Origin: Microbacterium murale
GTDB taxonomy: Bacteria > Actinomycetota > Actinomycetes > Actinomycetales > Microbacteriaceae
Assembly (NCBI RefSeq): GCF_030815955.1
Contig: NZ_JAUSXK010000001.1
Span: 2,790,001-2,854,000 of the forward strand
Length of the DNA stretch: 64,000 nt
Direction of reading: 5' to 3'
The notes under the pieces were generated by a model. The model saw only the letters and a list, made by a program, of their open reading frames with translations. It searched no databases and was not told the origin of the DNA. The translations under genes and the position numbers were made by a program. The stretch's first letter is position 1; each line of letters opens with the position of its first letter. This document shows, in pieces, positions 1 through 9,262 of this stretch.

Positions 1-341
1 TCGAACCACGGCGCGTGCGCGCTGTCGGCGGTGGCACGAAGAACGCCGTCTGGCTGCAGGCGGTCAGCGACGTCTCCGGACTCACGCAGGAAGCCGTGCC
101 CGGGCTCGGCGCCTCTTTCGGGGACGCGATGCTCGCGGCGATGGCCGTGGGCATCCTCGATGACGTCCAGAGCATCTCCGCTTGGGTGAGCGTGCAGCGG
201 ACGGTGGCCCCGCGCGCGGAGTTCGCCGATCTCTACGCCCGCCAGGCCGCGGCCTTCGAGCTTCTCGACACCGCGACGCGCGAGATCGTCTCCGTGTTGT
301 CCGATCCCCGCACAGCCGACGAAACGGAGACCCAGAAATGA
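1..341 (+). CDS. FGGY-family carbohydrate kinase, C-terminal fragment
   Basis: This is the 3' end of a gene that begins before the window; the reading frame is open from base 3. The visible 113 residues carry the end of the FGGY C-terminal domain: the glycine-rich ATP-binding turn AVGGGTKNAVWLQ, followed by QAVSDVSG and GASFGDAMLAA, typical of xylulokinase-like and related sugar kinases. Such enzymes phosphorylate a pentose or another polyol with ATP in the cytoplasm. The substrate cannot be read from this fragment. The TGA stop overlaps the ATG of the downstream aminopeptidase, so the two are probably co-transcribed. Confidence 0.8.
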   Translation, partial: EPRRVRAVGGGTKNAVWLQAVSDVSGLTQEAVPGLGASFGDAMLAAMAVGILDDVQSISAWVSVQRTVAPRAEFADLYARQAAAFELLDTATREIVSVLSDPRTADETETQK

Positions 342-1459
342 CCGACGCTTCATCAGACCCTCGCTGGGCCGATCTGGGCGAGCACCTCGCCGAGCGTCTG
401 GCAGTCGCTTCGGGGGATCGCGTGAGCATCTTCGTCAACGACGACTCGGCGCTGCCGGCGGCGCATGCGCTGATCCGAGTGGCGATGCGCCGCGGTGCGA
501 TGGTGCAGACCGTGTACCAGCCGGAGCTGGCCGATATCGAGGAACTCGCCCACTCCGCACTCGAGCAGATCGCGGAGCCGCCGGCCGTGGAAGCCGCGGC
601 GATGAAGTGGTCGACCGTGCACGTCTCGTTCCGCTCCATGCTGTGGCCAGAGCCGTCGAAAGCGGCACGACCCGCAGACTTCCCGGAGCGCCTGGCCGCG
701 CAACGGCGGGCTAAGGGCGCGATCTCGACGCTGCGCTGGCAGAACACACGATGGGCGATCGTGCGCATACCCACCCCGGCCTGGGCGGAGCAGATCGGAG
801 TGGCGCCCACGGCGCTGCTCGATGATTTCTTCGCCGGAGCTCTGGACGATTGGGATGCAGCCAAGACCCGCTGGCAATCGGTGTGCGATGCGATCGACGC
901 CGGCACCACTGTCACCATCACGTCGACCGACACCGAACTGCGCCTGGGGATCGAAGGGCGCACGGCGGCCCTGTTCGCTGGAGAAGCCAATCTTCCGGAC
1001 GGTGAGGTCGCCACGGCACCCGTCGACGACCAGGTGGATGGTCACATCACCTTTCCCGGGGCCACTGTCTTCGCCGGCGAGGTGTTCGAGAACCTGTACC
1101 TGCGATTCGAGGCGGGACGCGTGGTCGAGGTGCGCGCGGATCGAGGCGCCGAGGTCGCTCGCGCTCTCATCGACACCGACGAGGGATCTCACCGCGTCGG
1201 AGAGCTGGGCATCGGGTTGAGCAGCACTGTTCAGCAATGGACGGGGGATCTGTTCATCGACGAGAAGATCCTCGGCACCGTGCACATCGCCATGGGGCGC
1301 GCGTACCCGCAGTGCGGCGGTATCAACGAGTCGACGCTGCACTGGGACATCGTCAAGGATCTTCGCGTCGATGCGGTCGGCGGACCAGGGACACTGGCGA
1401 TCGACGGCCGCCCGATCGTCGATGCAGGACGCGTCGTCTGGCCGGGGCTGGCAGGTTAG
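338..1459 (+). CDS. M29-family aminopeptidase
   Basis: A 373-residue protein of the usual length for M29 (aminopeptidase T/S type) metallopeptidases, which remove N-terminal residues from peptides using two metal ions. The C-terminal half carries the family signature in order: GELGIG with Glu about 289, GTVHIAMGRAYP with His about 316, then NEST and HWD with His about 335 and Asp about 337, matching the metal ligands of the family. The ATG at 338 overlaps the TGA of the preceding kinase (ATGA), so I prefer it to the longer in-frame start at 182, which would lie inside that kinase. It converges with the M20 peptidase, six bases apart. Confidence 0.88.
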   Translation: MTDASSDPRWADLGEHLAERLAVASGDRVSIFVNDDSALPAAHALIRVAMRRGAMVQTVYQPELADIEELAHSALEQIAEPPAVEAAAMKWSTVHVSFRSMLWPEPSKAARPADFPERLAAQRRAKGAISTLRWQNTRWAIVRIPTPAWAEQIGVAPTALLDDFFAGALDDWDAAKTRWQSVCDAIDAGTTVTITSTDTELRLGIEGRTAALFAGEANLPDGEVATAPVDDQVDGHITFPGATVFAGEVFENLYLRFEAGRVVEVRADRGAEVARALIDTDEGSHRVGELGIGLSSTVQQWTGDLFIDEKILGTVHIAMGRAYPQCGGINESTLHWDIVKDLRVDAVGGPGTLAIDGRPIVDAGRVVWPGLAG

Positions 1460-1465
1460 CGCTCG

Positions 1466-2779
1466 CTACGCCGTCGCGAGGATCCCCGCGGTCACTCGCG
1501 CGCAGAAGTACAGGCTCTCCACCGGCACGCACTCATCCGCGGAATGGAACTGTCCATAGACGTCGAAGTCGTCGGGAACGCGAAGCGGCACGAAGCCGTA
1601 GCCGTTCACGCCGAGACGCGCGAAGTGCTTGTTGTCTGTGGATGCCGGCAGCAGATAGGGCACCACGACCCCATCGGGGTCTTCCGCTGTCAGAGCAGCG
1701 GAGATCACTTCGACGAACGGGCCGTCGACGGGAGACGCGACCGGTTTCATGGACCGAAGACGTTCCACTTCGACGGTCTCGCCGGCGAGACGCTCGACCT
1801 CGGCGAGCAGGTCGTCCTCGCCGTCGGGCAGCGCCCTGTAGTCGACGAGCGCCTCTGCGCTTCCGGGGATGATGTTGCTCTTGTCTCCGGCGCGCAGCAC
1901 CGTCGGCGCTGCCGTGTTCCGCGCTGCCGCAGCGATCACCCGCCCGACGAATCCGAGATCCTCCAGTTCGGCATCCAGATTCTCGTCTGTGAACGTCACG
2001 CCCCGCGCCTCGCCGAACACGGCGAGAAACCGCGACAGTGCCGGCGTGCGCACGACGGGGAAGCGGTGCGCGCCGATCCGGGCGACGGCTCCGGCGAGCT
2101 GAGGCACGGGATCGCTCGGCAGCGGTCTGGACGCATGCCCCGCCTCGCCGCGCGCGATCAGGCGCAATCCGCCGACGCCCTTCTCCGCCGTCGCGAACAG
2201 GTAGGCGCGGCGATCATCGACGAGCGGCACGGAGAATCCGCCGACCTCGCTGATCGCCTCGGTCGCGCCCGTGAAGAGGTCCGGTCTGTTGTCGACCAGC
2301 CACGACGCGCCCCATACTCCGCCGCTCTCCTCGTCGGCGAGGAACGCGAAGATCAGATCGCGCCGGTGGCGGATGCCGGAACGTGCGAAGTGCCGCGCCA
2401 CCGCCAGGATCACGCCAGCGAAGTTCTTCATGTCGACGGCACCGCGGCCGTAGAGAAGTCCGTCCTCGATCTCCGCGCTGAACGGCGGATGGGTCCAAGC
2501 ATCTGCGTTCACCGGTACCACATCGAGGTGGGCGTGCACGATCAGCGCGCCGGCATCCGGATCCGTCCCGCGAAGGCGGGCGATCACGCTCCCGCGCCCC
2601 GGAACGGGTTCGACGAAAGAGGTCTCGATCCCCGCTTCCTCCAGGCTGGCCTGCACGAACCGCGCAGCACGCGTCTCGCCGTCGCCGATCGTCGAGAGGT
2701 CGCCGGTGTTGATGCTGTCTATACGGATGAGGTCGCGCACGAAACCGAGCGCTTCCTCCTCCAGCCGGCTCAGGGTCAC
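1466..2779 (-). CDS. M20/M25/M40-family metallopeptidase
   Basis: A 437-residue cytoplasmic zinc hydrolase of the M20 family (carboxypeptidase, dipeptidase or deacylase type). The metal-binding motifs are clear: HAHLDVVP (first ligand His and catalytic Asp), GRGAVDMKNF (bridging Asp) and DEESGG (general-base Glu and ligand). A dimerisation domain with GEAGHAS follows, and the last ligand lies near the C-terminus in the TDNKHFARLG segment. Translation starts with GTG at 2779. It is convergent with the M29 gene and divergent from metQ. Family membership is firm; the substrate is not deducible. Confidence 0.9.
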   Translation of the reverse strand: MTLSRLEEEALGFVRDLIRIDSINTGDLSTIGDGETRAARFVQASLEEAGIETSFVEPVPGRGSVIARLRGTDPDAGALIVHAHLDVVPVNADAWTHPPFSAEIEDGLLYGRGAVDMKNFAGVILAVARHFARSGIRHRRDLIFAFLADEESGGVWGASWLVDNRPDLFTGATEAISEVGGFSVPLVDDRRAYLFATAEKGVGGLRLIARGEAGHASRPLPSDPVPQLAGAVARIGAHRFPVVRTPALSRFLAVFGEARGVTFTDENLDAELEDLGFVGRVIAAAARNTAAPTVLRAGDKSNIIPGSAEALVDYRALPDGEDDLLAEVERLAGETVEVERLRSMKPVASPVDGPFVEVISAALTAEDPDGVVVPYLLPASTDNKHFARLGVNGYGFVPLRVPDDFDVYGQFHSADECVPVESLYFCARVTAGILATA

Positions 2780-2867
2780 GTGCCCAGCGTATGGGGCGGA
2801 CCGGGCGCGTTACGCGCCATTACCGTCCGAATCGGAGATGCGCTGAGCGCGTGATTCACTCTCTCTC

Positions 2868-3782
2868 GTGAACAACTCCCGTGCGAAGAACAAGATCCTT
2901 TCCGCCATCGGCGTGCTGGCAGCCGGCGCGCTGACCCTGTCGATGGCAGCGTGCGCGGGAAGCGAAGAGCCTGCCGACACCGGCGCAGATGAGACGAAGA
3001 TCGTGCTCGGTGCGGATGACGGTACCGAAGAGCACTGGACGATCCTCAAGGACAAGCTTGCAGAAGAGGGCATCGAGCTCGAGGTGCGCACCATCACCGA
3101 CGCCGTGCAGCTGAACCAGGGCGTTCAGGACGGCGAGCTGGATGTGAACCTGTTCCAGCACCTGATCTTCCTCTCCGACTTCAACGTCAACAGCGGCGGC
3201 ACGCTCGTGCCGGTCGGTGCGACCGCCGTGTATCCGCTGGCGCTGTACTCCGAGCAGTACAAGAGCGTCGAGGAGATCCCCGAGGGCGCGACCGTCGCGC
3301 TGCCGAACAACCCCACCAACCTGGCCCGTGCCCTGCTGAACCTGCAGCGCGCAGGGCTGCTCGAGCTCGAGGACGGCGGTGATGCCTTCTCGACCGAGGC
3401 AGACATCACCTCCAAGAAGATCGAGATCCTGCCCGTCGATTCGAACCAGACGGTCACCGCTCTCAAGGACGGCAGCGCCCAGGCCGCCATCGTCAACAAC
3501 ACCCAGGCCCAGAAGGGCGGGCTCGGCGACGACCTGATCATCTTCAAGGAAGACCTCGACAACCCCGAGCTCGCGCCGTACATCAACGCCTTCGTCGTGA
3601 AGGAAGAGAACAAGGACGACCCGCGCTGGGAGAAGCTCATCGAGGCGTACCACTCGCCCGAGGTCGAAGAAGCCGTCACCGAACTGAACCAGGGCAACCT
3701 GCAGTTCAAGGGCGACTGGACCGCAGCCGACCTGCAGAAAGAGCTCACCGGCCTCGAAGACAAGTTGCGCGCGGCGAAGTAA
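2868..3782 (+). CDS. metQ: MetQ/NlpA-type substrate-binding lipoprotein
   Basis: The 304-residue protein starts with GTG and has a lipoprotein signal: basic N-terminus, hydrophobic core, then a lipobox ending Met-Ala-Ala-Cys with Cys 29 as the lipidated residue. The mature part matches NlpA/MetQ proteins, including the VNLFQHL segment and the NNPTNLARALLNLQRAGL segment. It should sit on the outer face of the membrane and deliver methionine to the MetNI transporter encoded immediately downstream. No good ribosome-binding site is visible before the GTG. The 88-base gap to the divergent peptidase is too short for a classical SAM riboswitch plus promoter. Confidence 0.9.
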   Translation: MNNSRAKNKILSAIGVLAAGALTLSMAACAGSEEPADTGADETKIVLGADDGTEEHWTILKDKLAEEGIELEVRTITDAVQLNQGVQDGELDVNLFQHLIFLSDFNVNSGGTLVPVGATAVYPLALYSEQYKSVEEIPEGATVALPNNPTNLARALLNLQRAGLLELEDGGDAFSTEADITSKKIEILPVDSNQTVTALKDGSAQAAIVNNTQAQKGGLGDDLIIFKEDLDNPELAPYINAFVVKEENKDDPRWEKLIEAYHSPEVEEAVTELNQGNLQFKGDWTAADLQKELTGLEDKLRAAK

Positions 3783-3785
3783 CCA

Positions 3786-4862
3786 GTGACAGACATCATC
3801 TCGTTCGATCGGGTCTCCAAAGCGTTCCCCGGAACGCGGCGGGGGCCCGTCGTCGATGCCCTCGAAGACGTCGACCTCGGCGTCGAGCGCGGCTCCATCG
3901 TCGGTGTCATCGGATACTCCGGGGCCGGAAAGTCCACGCTCGTCCGGTTGATCAACGGGCTGGAGAAGCCCACCGCCGGCACGGTGAACGTGCTCGGCGT
4001 CGACGTCGGACGCGCGTCCGAGACCGAGCTGCGGGGGCTCCGCGCACGCATCGGCATGATCTTCCAGCAGTTCAACCTTTTCAACTCGCGCACGGTCCGC
4101 GGCAATGTCGCGTACCCCTTGAAGGTCGCAGGCTGGAAGCGCGCCGACATCGGACCGCGCGTCACCGAACTGCTCGACTTCGTCGGCATCGGCGACAAGG
4201 CGAGTCGGTATCCGCGCGCGCTGTCGGGCGGGCAGAAGCAGCGCGTCGGCATCGCCCGTGCGATCGCCGCGAACCCCGAGCTGCTGCTCGCGGACGAGGC
4301 CACCAGCGCCCTTGACCCGCAGACGACCGGCGAGGTGCTGGCGCTGCTCAAGGAGATCAACCGCAGCCTCGGCATCACCATCGTCGTCATCACGCACCAG
4401 ATCTCGGTCGTGCATGAGCTGTGCGATCAGGTCGTCGTGATGGACGGCGGTCGCGTGGTCGACAGCGGTGACACGTATCGCGTGTTCGCGCATCCTCGTG
4501 CAGAGCTCACCGAGCGCTTCGTCGCCGCTGTCACTCAGGGGGTGCCGACGGGCGACACCCTGGATTCCCTCATCATCGGCGGAGGCACACTCGTGAGCGT
4601 CGACGTCAACGAGTTCACCAGCGAGAACATCGACGAGGTGTTCGAGAAGCACGGCGTGCGCCGCGCGGTCGTGTTCGGAGGCGTCACCGACATCCGTGGG
4701 CGACAGCTCGGCACGCTCACCTATCGTCTGCAGGCGGGGGCGGATGCTGTCGCCGAAGCCGTCGGGGAACTCTCGGGGCGCACGAAGGTGTCGGTGCTGC
4801 GCGCTGATGCAGCGGTGCCCTCATCCGGTTCATCATCATCCGGATCGGAGGGCGTCGCATGA
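3786..4862 (+). CDS. metN: Methionine ABC transporter ATP-binding protein
   Basis: A 358-residue ABC ATPase beginning with GTG three bases after the metQ stop. Visible motifs are the Walker A GYSGAGKST near residue 43, the Q-loop IFQQFNLF, the signature LSGGQKQR near residue 145, Walker B LLLADEAT and the H-loop VITHQ. The C-terminal region (roughly 270-345) matches the NIL/ACT-like domain that binds methionine and inhibits transport, which favours MetN over other ABC ATPases. The last residues are Ser/Gly-rich. Its TGA overlaps the ATG of metI, so the ATPase and permease are translationally coupled. Confidence 0.92.
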   Translation: MTDIISFDRVSKAFPGTRRGPVVDALEDVDLGVERGSIVGVIGYSGAGKSTLVRLINGLEKPTAGTVNVLGVDVGRASETELRGLRARIGMIFQQFNLFNSRTVRGNVAYPLKVAGWKRADIGPRVTELLDFVGIGDKASRYPRALSGGQKQRVGIARAIAANPELLLADEATSALDPQTTGEVLALLKEINRSLGITIVVITHQISVVHELCDQVVVMDGGRVVDSGDTYRVFAHPRAELTERFVAAVTQGVPTGDTLDSLIIGGGTLVSVDVNEFTSENIDEVFEKHGVRRAVVFGGVTDIRGRQLGTLTYRLQAGADAVAEAVGELSGRTKVSVLRADAAVPSSGSSSSGSEGVA

Positions 4863-5536
4863 CCGGCATCCACCCGCTCGCGAACTGGGATTCGCTGACG
4901 CCGGTGCTGCTGCAGTCGATCCAGGAGACCATCTACATGGTCGCCGTCACCCTTGTGATCGGCGGCGTCGCCGGGCTTCTGATCGGCGCGGTGCTGTACG
5001 CGACGCGGCCGGGGAACCTGTTCGGCAACAAAGTCGTCTTCAACGTGATGAACCTGGTGATCAACGTCATCCGGCCGATCCCGTTCATCATCTTCCTGAC
5101 GGCCGTGGGCCCCGTCACCAAACTCGTCGCGGGGACGACGCTCGGCACCGAAGCGGCGATCGTGCCCATGACGATCATGGCTGCGGTCGTGATCGGGCGG
5201 GTCGTCGAGCAGAACCTCGTCGCCGTCGACCCTGGCGTCGTCGAAGCTGCGCTCGCGATCGGTGCGAAGCGACTGTCGATCCTGTTCGGCGTCGTGATCC
5301 CCGAGGCGCTGGCGCCGCTGATCCTCGGGTACACGTTCATGTTCATCGCAGTCGTCGACATGTCGGCGATGGCCGGTTACATCGGTGGCGGCGGACTCGG
5401 AAACTTCGCGATCATCTATGGCTACAACCAGTTCGACCAGCAGGCGACCTGGGTCACCGTGGCGATCATCATCGTGATCGTGCAGGTGGGCCAGATCTTC
5501 GGCAACTGGCTCGCGCAGCGCGTGCTGCGCCGGTAG
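4859..5536 (+). CDS. metI: Methionine ABC transporter permease
   Basis: A 225-residue MetI-type permease with about five hydrophobic segments. The cytoplasmic coupling loop VEAALAIGAKRL...VVIPEALAPLILG carries the EAA motif that docks on MetN. It follows metQ and metN without gaps, and the ATG overlaps the metN stop. Length and order match the metNIQ methionine uptake system (D/L-methionine and related compounds). After its stop about 150 bases lead to the Tat-protein gene, which has its own ribosome-binding site. Confidence 0.92.
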   Translation: MTGIHPLANWDSLTPVLLQSIQETIYMVAVTLVIGGVAGLLIGAVLYATRPGNLFGNKVVFNVMNLVINVIRPIPFIIFLTAVGPVTKLVAGTTLGTEAAIVPMTIMAAVVIGRVVEQNLVAVDPGVVEAALAIGAKRLSILFGVVIPEALAPLILGYTFMFIAVVDMSAMAGYIGGGGLGNFAIIYGYNQFDQQATWVTVAIIIVIVQVGQIFGNWLAQRVLRR

Positions 5537-5690
5537 GCGCGGGCCTGTACAGCGGACGGTTCATCCCCGCCGTCGCCTAATTTGCCGCCGCCGCGTCACT
5601 TCTGATACCCAACCGCCTCCTTCTTCTCAGGAGCTGTTGTACGTGCGGGGGCTACCTCGCCCGACGGCTGTAATCAAAGGGGAGAATGCG

Positions 5691-6443
5691 TTGAACGAGA
5701 ACAGTAACGAGCAGTCGGTGCAACCGCGAGCGGTGAGCCGCCGCACAGTCGTCAAGGGCGCGGCATGGTCTCTGCCCATCATCGCCGTGGCGACTGCGGT
5801 GCCGGCACATGCGGCGAGCCTGACGTGCGATGACAGACTTGCGGCAGGGGCATTCTCGCCGCTGACCGTGAAGACCGAAGTCGTCTCGATGCCGCCCTAC
5901 CGCACGACCACAGCCTCTGGGTTGCCGGCGCGCAACTTCGCGACGAACACCACGATGTTCATGCAGTCGACGGTCACCTACGCGGGCACGGAACCCCTGC
6001 CGGCGGGAGGGCAGATCACGCTTGCTTTGTCGCTCGACAACACAAGGACGTGGACCGTCAGCAACGCAACGCCGGTCACGGGCGGCGTGTATCTCGGGGC
6101 GCCCACGTACGACCAGAGCTCGACAGGGCCGATCAACTCCGGTCAGAATCAGACTGCGAGCGTACGGTACGTGACGACCGCGCCGCTTCCTCCGGGAGCC
6201 GTCATCACCATCACCTGGGAATTGAATGTGACCGGTAGTTCTGGGGGGTCGGCGCCGTACGCGATCACCCGCACCCGGTTCACGAATCCCTGCTCGCCAA
6301 CCGGGACCGCAATCAACCGCTCTCTTGTGGCGATGGAGACGACCGGGGTCATCGCGGACGCGACCGTCGGAGTCACCACGCAACCCACGTTCAGGTTCGC
6401 CCCGTACGACGGCTGGGCGACGCCGTCCCCGAACTACCCGTGA
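5691..6443 (+). CDS. Tat-exported protein of unknown function (two-Cys type)
   Basis: About 250 residues from TTG 5691, chosen because AAAGGGGAG lies just upstream and because the longer frame start at 5637 lacks such a site. The N-terminus has a twin-arginine signal, SRRTVVKGAAWSLPIIAVA, ending in AHAAS, so the folded protein is predicted to be exported by Tat. The mature chain is Thr/Ser/Gly-rich, looks all-beta, and contains exactly two cysteines, one at the start (SLTC) and one in the C-terminal third (TNPC). There is no sortase motif or C-terminal membrane anchor. Three other genes in this window (17472, 18149 and 45684) carry nearly the same signal. Function unknown. Confidence 0.75.
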   Translation: MNENSNEQSVQPRAVSRRTVVKGAAWSLPIIAVATAVPAHAASLTCDDRLAAGAFSPLTVKTEVVSMPPYRTTTASGLPARNFATNTTMFMQSTVTYAGTEPLPAGGQITLALSLDNTRTWTVSNATPVTGGVYLGAPTYDQSSTGPINSGQNQTASVRYVTTAPLPPGAVITITWELNVTGSSGGSAPYAITRTRFTNPCSPTGTAINRSLVAMETTGVIADATVGVTTQPTFRFAPYDGWATPSPNYP

Positions 6444-6455
6444 GTGAAGGCCTGG

Positions 6456-6492
6456 TCACGGCCGCCGCGGCGCTAGTCGACGGCGGCCGTGA
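6456..6492. terminator. Bidirectional hairpin between convergent genes
   Basis: A perfect 12-bp inverted repeat (6456-6467 with 6481-6492, TCACGGCCGCCG and its complement) separated by 13 bases. It lies between the convergent Tat-protein gene and the endonuclease-like gene and includes the last codons and stop of the latter. A U-tract is absent, as is common in high-GC actinobacteria. Confidence 0.55.
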
Positions 6493-7141
6493 TCAGGATC
6501 GGGCGGTGGTCGCTCGAACGTTGCGGCAGGGTCTGGATGCTGTCGATCGTGAAGCCGTTCGACGTCGCGAAGTCGTAGTGGCCCTTGAACACCCGGTAGC
6601 GGGTGTACGTCCGCTCGTCGCTGAGCGTCAGCGTGTACCCGTGGTCACGGACAGTCTGTCCGAGGTTCTCCTTGAACACGGGGTAGTTATAGTCGCCGAC
6701 CATGAGCACCGGCATGCCGCGCCCCATCGACTCGAGCTCGGTGAGTGCTGCGCGGATCTGGTTGCGCCGTAACGAGTTCAGCGCGGTGAGCGGCGCCGCG
6801 TGGAACGATGCGACGATCAGTTCCCGACCGTCGTCGATGTCCTGCAGACGCGCACCCAGCACACGTTCGTGCGCCGGCTTCAGGACGCGATCATGCAGCG
6901 ACTTCTTCAGCTCGAACGTACGCATCTCCTGCAGACGGAAGGTGTTCATCCGGTAGTAGAGGGCCAGCCCGAGCCGGTTGCCCTGCGTGGCATCCGCCAA
7001 CGCGAGCCCGGAGATCTCGTCGGGCAGCGCCTGCACGTCGCATTCCTGCAGGCACAGGATGTCGGGCTCGTGCTCGGTGACGAGCTCCTTGAGCTCGGTC
7101 GCCGCACGATGCTTGCGCAGGTTGTAAGAGATGACCTTCAT
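6473..7141 (-). CDS. Endonuclease/exonuclease/phosphatase-family protein
   Basis: A 222-residue protein of the EEP fold (DNase I/exonuclease III/inositol phosphatase-like). Recognisable motifs are SYNLRKHRA at the N-terminus (Asn ligand), ILCLQECDV (metal-binding Glu), VASFHAAPL, VGDYNYP (Asp/Asn pair) and a C-terminal SSDHRPIL (catalytic Asp-His). These enzymes cleave phosphodiester bonds in nucleic acids or lipid headgroups with Mg2+. The substrate cannot be told. No signal peptide is visible, so it is probably cytoplasmic. It starts at ATG 7141 and lies 47 bases downstream of truA on the same strand. Confidence 0.8.
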   Translation of the reverse strand: MKVISYNLRKHRAATELKELVTEHEPDILCLQECDVQALPDEISGLALADATQGNRLGLALYYRMNTFRLQEMRTFELKKSLHDRVLKPAHERVLGARLQDIDDGRELIVASFHAAPLTALNSLRRNQIRAALTELESMGRGMPVLMVGDYNYPVFKENLGQTVRDHGYTLTLSDERTYTRYRVFKGHYDFATSNGFTIDSIQTLPQRSSDHRPILITAAVD

Positions 7142-7188
7142 CGCTGTCCACGCTACTGCGTTCGGCTGGGGGTGGTCTGCCCGATTAT

Positions 7189-8040
7189 TCAGTCGGGTCT
7201 GTCGCCGTCGCGCCGGGCGCGTGTCTGCTCGGCGCGCGCGGCGAGCAGGTCGTCGGCGGGGTAGCCGACTTCGGTGAGTGTCAGACCACGGGCCGCGAGC
7301 ACCTTGAACTCACTGGTGCGTTCGAGCGCGTCGCGCAGCAGCACGAGATCGCTCACGTCGAGGCGCTGCTCGCCGACCGCGACGCATCCTCCGACCAGTG
7401 CGCGCACCATGCTGTGGCAGAACGCGTCGGCCTTCACCTCGGCGACGAGCACCCCATCGGCGTCGCGTCGCCAGCGATAGTCGAGCAGCGTGCGGATCGT
7501 CGTCGCGCCCTCGCGAGGCTTGCAGTAGGCGGCGAAGTCATGCAGGCCGATGAGGCTCTGCGCCGCAGCATCCATCGCCTGGATCTCGAGTTCCCCGCGG
7601 ACGCTGGTGGTGTCGAACCGGCGCGCGGGGTCGTAACCGGCGACGTCATCGGCGATGCGGTACCGGTACCGCCGCCACACGGCGGAGAAGCGGGCGTCGA
7701 ACCCCTCGGGTGCGATGGAGGAGTGGTGGACGGTGACATCGGAATAGGCGCCGAGCACCCCGCGGATGCGTCCGGCGACGGAGCCTGCGGGATCACGGGC
7801 CGCTCGACCGTGCCGCGCTTCGATGCGCGACCATTGCTCGTCATCGAGATCGACGTGCGCGACCTGGCCGGCGGCGTGCACTCCGGCATCCGTCCGCCCG
7901 GCGACGACGAACTGCACGTCAGAGCCGACGATGCGTGCGAGCGCAGCTTCGAGCGTGCCCTGCACCGTGCGCAGCTGCGGCTGCTTCGCCCAACCGCGGA
8001 AGTGGGTGCCGTCGTAGGCGATGTCGAGCCGGATTCGCAC
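7189..8040 (-). CDS. truA: tRNA pseudouridine(38-40) synthase
   Basis: A 283-residue TruA. It isomerises U38-U40 in the anticodon stem-loop of tRNAs. The catalytic aspartate is in GRTDAGVHAAGQVAH (Asp about 50). The N-terminal DIAYDGTHFRGWAKQP and the central FDARFSAVWRRYRYRI are diagnostic. Translation starts with GTG at 8040. truA is divergent from rplM here; proximity to rplM-rpsI is a common bacterial arrangement. The C-terminus has an Arg-rich tail of about 15 residues. Confidence 0.95.
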   Translation of the reverse strand: MRIRLDIAYDGTHFRGWAKQPQLRTVQGTLEAALARIVGSDVQFVVAGRTDAGVHAAGQVAHVDLDDEQWSRIEARHGRAARDPAGSVAGRIRGVLGAYSDVTVHHSSIAPEGFDARFSAVWRRYRYRIADDVAGYDPARRFDTTSVRGELEIQAMDAAAQSLIGLHDFAAYCKPREGATTIRTLLDYRWRRDADGVLVAEVKADAFCHSMVRALVGGCVAVGEQRLDVSDLVLLRDALERTSEFKVLAARGLTLTEVGYPADDLLAARAEQTRARRDGDRPD

Positions 8041-8188
8041 GGAACCAGCCTAGACGGGAAGTGTCGGCCCCGAGTGGCTGCCGGCGCTGGGCGGGTTCCC
8101 ACGGCCGAACCTGTGCACGGCCGATTCCCGTTTGGGGCTCGGATGCCGTAAGCTATCCCTTTGGTACTCGACTGCAGAGTGCCGCGAA

Positions 8189-8251
8189 CGTGAGCCCTCC
8201 ACTGGCGTGTTTGACCCCTTAGGGAAAAACCACCCCGGAGTGGGATTCACG
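8189..8251 (+). promoter_or_regulatory. Possible structured leader of the rplM-rpsI operon
   Basis: Between truA and rplM the plus strand can fold an interrupted stem: CGTGA (8189-8193) with TCACG (8247-8251), and TCCACT (8198-8203) with AGTGGG (8239-8244, one G-T pair). It is immediately upstream of rplM in the 5' leader. Ribosomal-protein operons often carry such autoregulatory leaders, but I cannot assign this to a known family and covariation was not tested. Confidence 0.3.
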
Positions 8252-8286
8252 AACCTCTCCGTTCGAAACAAGAAAGCAGCACTATT

Positions 8287-8733
8287 GTGACGCGCACATA
8301 CACCCCGAAGGCCGGGCAGATCCAGCGTGACTGGGTCGTCATCGACGCTAACGACGTCGTTCTCGGTCGCCTCGCCTCGCACGCCGCAGCGCTCCTGCGC
8401 GGCAAGCACAAGGCCACCTTCGCCAACCACCTCGACTCGGGTGACTTCGTCATCATCATCAACGCCGACAAGGTCGCGATGACGGGTCAGAAGCTCCAGA
8501 AGAAGATGGCCTACCGCCACTCGGGTTACCCGGGCGGCCTCACGAAGGTCTCCTACGAGGAGCTCCTGGCCAAGAACCCGATCCGCGCTGTCGAGAAGGC
8601 CGTCCGCGGCATGCTCCCCAAGAACAGCCTCGGTCGTCAGCAGCTGACGAAGCTCAAGGTGTACGTCGGTGCAGAGCACCCGCACGCCGCTCAGCAGCCC
8701 AAGACGTACACCCTCGACCAGGTCGCCCAGTAA
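8287..8733 (+). CDS. rplM: 50S ribosomal protein L13
   Basis: A 148-residue L13, an early-assembling large-subunit protein. The sequence is typical: [16 protein letters not shown] near the N-terminus, [19 protein letters not shown], then [16 protein letters not shown] and [12 protein letters not shown]. It starts with GTG. rpsI follows 29 bases downstream, the conserved L13-S9 pair, and glmM completes the apparent operon. Confidence 0.98.
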   Translation: MTRTYTPKAGQIQRDWVVIDANDVVLGRLASHAAALLRGKHKATFANHLDSGDFVIIINADKVAMTGQKLQKKMAYRHSGYPGGLTKVSYEELLAKNPIRAVEKAVRGMLPKNSLGRQQLTKLKVYVGAEHPHAAQQPKTYTLDQVAQ

Positions 8734-8762
8734 GCGCCGCTAAGACTACTAAGGACATTCTC

Positions 8763-9248
8763 GTGGCTGATACTCAGGACACCACCGAAACCCCTCAGAA
8801 CTACTCGACCTCCAGCCCGGAGACCGTTGAGACCGAGGCGGCTCCCCGTCCGGTTCTCAACGTTCCCGGCGCAGCTGTCGGCCGTCGCAAGCAGGCCATC
8901 GCCCGCGTGCGTCTGGTCCCCGGCTCGGGCGTCATCACGGTCAACGGCCGTACGCTCGAGGACTACTTCCCGAACAAGCTGCACCAGCAGCTGATCAACG
9001 ACCCGTTCACGGTGCTGAACCTCGTCGGTGCGTACGACGTCATCGCGCGCATCTCCGGTGGCGGCGACTCGGGCCAGGCCGGCGCACTGCGTCTCGGCAT
9101 CGCCCGTTCGCTGAACGGCATCGACGAGGAGAACAACCGCGCGACCCTCAAGAAGGCCGGCTTCCTCTCTCGTGACGCCCGCGTCATCGAGCGCAAGAAG
9201 GCTGGTCTCAAGAAGGCCCGCAAGGCGCCTCAGTACTCGAAGCGTTAA
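8763..9248 (+). CDS. rpsI: 30S ribosomal protein S9
   Basis: A 161-residue S9 with GTG start. The core begins at [14 protein letters not shown] and contains [16 protein letters not shown] and [17 protein letters not shown]. It ends in the expected basic KAPQYSKR tail that reaches the ribosomal P-site tRNA. An extra N-terminal 35 or so residues, acidic and Thr/Glu-rich, is usual for actinobacterial S9. The gene is 14 bases before glmM. Confidence 0.98.
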   Translation: MADTQDTTETPQNYSTSSPETVETEAAPRPVLNVPGAAVGRRKQAIARVRLVPGSGVITVNGRTLEDYFPNKLHQQLINDPFTVLNLVGAYDVIARISGGGDSGQAGALRLGIARSLNGIDEENNRATLKKAGFLSRDARVIERKKAGLKKARKAPQYSKR

Positions 9249-9262
9249 GCACGAGAGCCCCG

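Noticed and set aside
1544..2854. 436-codon plus-strand frame
   Set aside because: It is the antisense of the M20 peptidase gene, with Arg/His-rich composition and no motif.
2780..2867. SAM riboswitch before metQ
   Set aside because: The gap is only 88 bases and shows no such fold or terminator stem.
2856..4652. 598-codon minus-strand frame
   Set aside because: It overlaps metQ and metN entirely and is rich in Asp/Val/Gly repeats typical of the antisense of high-GC genes.
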